This document shows, piece by piece, positions 6,415 through 8,124 of a stretch of DNA of 8,124 bases; position 1 is the stretch's first letter; each line of letters opens with the position of its first letter. The notes beneath the pieces were generated by a model. It did no database searches. It was not told the origin of the DNA and was given only the letters and a program-made list of their open reading frames with translations. The translations under genes were made by a program, and so were the position numbers. The stretch covers positions 1-8,124 of the forward strand of contig CAIXTG010000030.1 in NCBI GenBank assembly GCA_903922325.1. The letters are read 5' to 3'. The DNA is from an uncultured Actinomycetes bacterium (GTDB taxonomy: Bacteria > Actinomycetota > Actinomycetes > Nanopelagicales > Nanopelagicaceae).

Positions 6415-7779
6415 ATGAAGCGCACGGTAGCAGTCGTAACTTTGGGGTGTACCCGCAATGAAGTCGACTCCGAAGAACTAGCTGGCCGCCTTTTAGCCGA
6501 TGGCTGGACCTTGGTCGATGATGTCGAATCTGCTGAAGTTGCCCTCGTAAATACTTGTGGTTTCATTGAATCGGCTAAGAAAGATTCGGTTGACGCTTTA
6601 CTTGAAGCTAATTCCCTTAAAGGTCACGGAGTTACTCGCGCGGTAGTAGCCGTCGGTTGCATGGCTGAGCGTTATGGCGCCGAACTAGCTGCCGCGCTAC
6701 CTGAAGCCGATGCAATTTTGGGCTTCGATGACTATCAAGATATTTCAGCCCGCCTGCAATCAATCGTGGCCGGTAATTCACATACTTCGCACACACCACG
6801 TGATCGTCGTGCGCTGCTACCAATTTCTCCAGTTGACCGAGCCACTAAGCGTGATGAAACTTTAGAAATTGCACCACGCAAACGTTTAACTGATACGCCG
6901 TGGGCACCTCTGAAAATTGCAACTGGTTGCGATCGTCGCTGTTCGTTCTGCGCGATTCCATATTTCCGTGGTGCATTTGTTTCACGCCGCCCAACTGAAG
7001 TTATCGAAGAAGGCCACTGGTTGGCCGAAAGTGGAGCTACCGAGCTTTTCTTGGTTAGCGAGAACACGACCTCATACGGAAAAGATCTGGGCGATTTAAC
7101 TTTGATGGAAAAAGTATTGCCTGAGCTAGTAGTTATTCCGGGTGTCGAGCGAGTTCGTTTGTCTTACTTGCAGCCGGCCGAGATGCGTCCTTCGTTATTG
7201 CAAGCAATGATTGCAACTGAAAAAGTTTCGCATTACTTCGATTTAAGTTTCCAGCACAGCAGCGCATCAGTGCTACGTCGCATGCGTCGCTTCGGGGATA
7301 ACGAGAAATTCTTACATCTAATTTCGCAGATTCGTGCTCTCTCACCAACCGCGGGTATTCGTTCTAACTTTATTGTCGGATTCCCTGGTGAAACCGAAGC
7401 TGATTTCAACGAATTAGTTGAATTCTTAAGCAAAGCCAAACTAGATGCCATTGGCGTCTTCGGTTATAGCGATGAAGATAATACCGAAGCCCTGAATTTG
7501 GCAGACAAGTTGCCTGAAGAAGTGATCAAGCAACGCGTTGAAACCCTTTCATCTCTTGCTGATAACTGGGTATCTGATCGTGCAGCAGCGCGCATTGGCG
7601 AAGAAGTTACTGTCTTAATCGAAGATGCTGAACTTCAAGAAGGTAGGGCAGATCATCAAGGTCCCGAAGTAGATGGCACAACCTCATTTATCGGTACATC
7701 TTTTAAGGTCGGCCAGTACGTTAAGGGCGTGGTTGTAGATTCATTAGGCGCTGATCTAGTTGCTGAGGCAATTGGTTAA
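6415..7779 (+). CDS. rimO: Ribosomal protein uS12 (Asp) methylthiotransferase RimO
   Basis: RimO is a radical-SAM enzyme with two iron-sulphur clusters that adds a methylthio group to a conserved aspartate of ribosomal protein S12. The 454-residue product has all three domains. The N-terminal UPF0004 domain has cluster cysteines Cys12 (LGCTRNEVDSE), Cys48 (VNTCGFIESAKKDSVDA) and Cys82 (VGCMAERY). The radical-SAM domain has CDRRCSFC at 172-179 (Cys172, Cys176, Cys179), followed by IPYFRGAFVSRRP, and later LSFQHSSASVLRRMRR (278-292) and GFPGET (322-327). The C-terminal TRAM domain is at about 392-453 (GRADHQGPEVDGTT). NTCGFIES and the spacing favour RimO over the tRNA enzyme MiaB. A polar, likely flexible linker (about 118-160) joins the first two domains. 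ATG 6415 is the first start after an in-frame TAA at 6397-6399. pgsA starts 4 nt after the stop, so the two are probably co-transcribed. Confidence 0.96.
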   Translation: MKRTVAVVTLGCTRNEVDSEELAGRLLADGWTLVDDVESAEVALVNTCGFIESAKKDSVDALLEANSLKGHGVTRAVVAVGCMAERYGAELAAALPEADAILGFDDYQDISARLQSIVAGNSHTSHTPRDRRALLPISPVDRATKRDETLEIAPRKRLTDTPWAPLKIATGCDRRCSFCAIPYFRGAFVSRRPTEVIEEGHWLAESGATELFLVSENTTSYGKDLGDLTLMEKVLPELVVIPGVERVRLSYLQPAEMRPSLLQAMIATEKVSHYFDLSFQHSSASVLRRMRRFGDNEKFLHLISQIRALSPTAGIRSNFIVGFPGETEADFNELVEFLSKAKLDAIGVFGYSDEDNTEALNLADKLPEEVIKQRVETLSSLADNWVSDRAAARIGEEVTVLIEDAELQEGRADHQGPEVDGTTSFIGTSFKVGQYVKGVVVDSLGADLVAEAIG

Positions 7780-7783
7780 TTTC

Positions 7784-8124
7784 ATGGCCAAAGAATTAAA
7801 CCTGCCTAATTCACTAACTATTGCGCGCATTGCTTTCTTGCCGCTTGGCGCTTATGCCATCTTTAAAAATGGTGGCGATGATCAAACTTGGCAATGGATT
7901 GCTTGGGTAATTTTCTTTTTAATTGGTATGACCGATGTATTAGATGGCAAGTTAGCACGTAGCCGAAATGCAGTTACTGAACTTGGCAAATTCCTAGATC
8001 CAGTTGCCGATAAGGCCATGATTGCAACTGCGATGATTTCGCTTTCAATTCTAGATCGAATGCCTTGGTGGATCACCATAGTGATTTTGTCCCGCGAAAT
8101 ATTCATTACTTTTTTCCGGTTAGC
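7784..8124 (+). CDS. pgsA: CDP-diacylglycerol–glycerol-3-phosphate 3-phosphatidyltransferase PgsA (3'-truncated by window edge)
   Basis: PgsA makes phosphatidylglycerophosphate from CDP-diacylglycerol and glycerol-3-phosphate, on the way to phosphatidylglycerol and cardiolipin, in the cell membrane. The frame stays open to the window end, giving 113 full codons of an expected 180-210. The N-terminus (KELNLPNSLTIARIAFLPLG) fits the NxPNxLTxxR start of PGP synthases. The CDP-alcohol phosphatidyltransferase signature DxxDGxxARx8GxxxDxxxD is complete: Asp51, Asp54, Gly55, Ala58, Arg59, Gly68, Asp72 and Asp76, the metal and substrate site. Hydrophobic stretches lie at about 11-27, 38-50 and 80-92, with another starting near 98. 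The start is 4 nt after the rimO stop. GAGG at 7765-7768 ends 15 nt upstream, too far for a normal ribosome binding site, so translation may be coupled to rimO. PGP synthase is favoured over the inositol-phosphate paralogue by the N-terminus and the rimO-pgsA linkage. Confidence 0.93.
   Translation, partial: MAKELNLPNSLTIARIAFLPLGAYAIFKNGGDDQTWQWIAWVIFFLIGMTDVLDGKLARSRNAVTELGKFLDPVADKAMIATAMISLSILDRMPWWITIVILSREIFITFFRL

Noticed and set aside
6735..7067. 110-codon open frame on the minus strand
   Set aside because: It lies within rimO, across the linker and the CxxxCxxC region that is clearly coding on the plus strand; a shadow frame.
7882..8106. 74-codon open frame on the minus strand at the 3' end
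   Set aside because: The plus strand here encodes the complete CDP-alcohol phosphatidyltransferase motif of pgsA.
1..8124. Mobile element, CRISPR, tRNA/rRNA, toxin-antitoxin or defence system
   Set aside because: All coding space is taken by recognisable housekeeping genes in a common actinobacterial order. There are no repeat arrays, transposase or integrase motifs, or tRNA-like cloverleafs, and no composition shift visible by eye.

Overview
The window is a tightly packed stretch of bacterial chromosome with every gene on the + strand. The gene order is thyX – dapA – rnj – ftsK – RodZ-like HTH membrane protein – rimO – pgsA. This is a familiar actinobacterial housekeeping neighbourhood, and the proteins read as actinobacterial: the RNase J N-terminus MNHPHPDLG, the CGGETYARGH motif of the HTH protein, and the ThyX motif RHRIASYNEES. 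By eye the base composition is clearly below the high GC of streptomycetes or mycobacteria, with many A/T third positions. With the short intergenic gaps, this suggests a low-GC, streamlined actinobacterium such as the freshwater acI/Nanopelagicales group. That placement is inference, not proven from this window.

Layout. Positions 1-543 hold the 3' three-quarters or so of thyX (flavin-dependent thymidylate synthase; its start lies upstream of the window). dapA (564-1451, lysine/diaminopimelate pathway) follows after 20 nt. rnj (1455-3137, RNase J) starts 3 nt after the dapA stop, in the same frame. After a 52-nt gap comes ftsK (3190-5526, DNA translocase of the division site). The only sizeable non-coding stretch (5527-5671, 145 nt) holds repeated GGCTA/TAGCC and GCATGGGG words that could form alternative hairpins. 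Then come a RodZ-like membrane-anchored HTH protein (5672-6391), rimO (6415-7779, ribosomal protein S12 methylthiotransferase) and, 4 nt further, the 5' part of pgsA (7784 to the window end; phosphatidylglycerophosphate synthase).

The genes span nucleotide synthesis, cell-wall precursor synthesis, RNA turnover, chromosome segregation and division, cell-shape or envelope function, ribosome modification and phospholipid synthesis. They form a growth-and-division cluster rather than one pathway. Spacing suggests transcription units thyX-dapA-rnj(-ftsK) and RodZ-like-rimO-pgsA, possibly with internal promoters. A TAAGRT hexamer lies exactly 7 nt before the ATG of both dapA and rimO, which fits leaderless starts.

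I see no mobile element, CRISPR array, tRNA, rRNA, defence cassette, frameshift or broken gene, and no convincing undescribed system. The items most worth a second look are the structured ftsK–RodZ-like gap and the two possible leaderless promoters.
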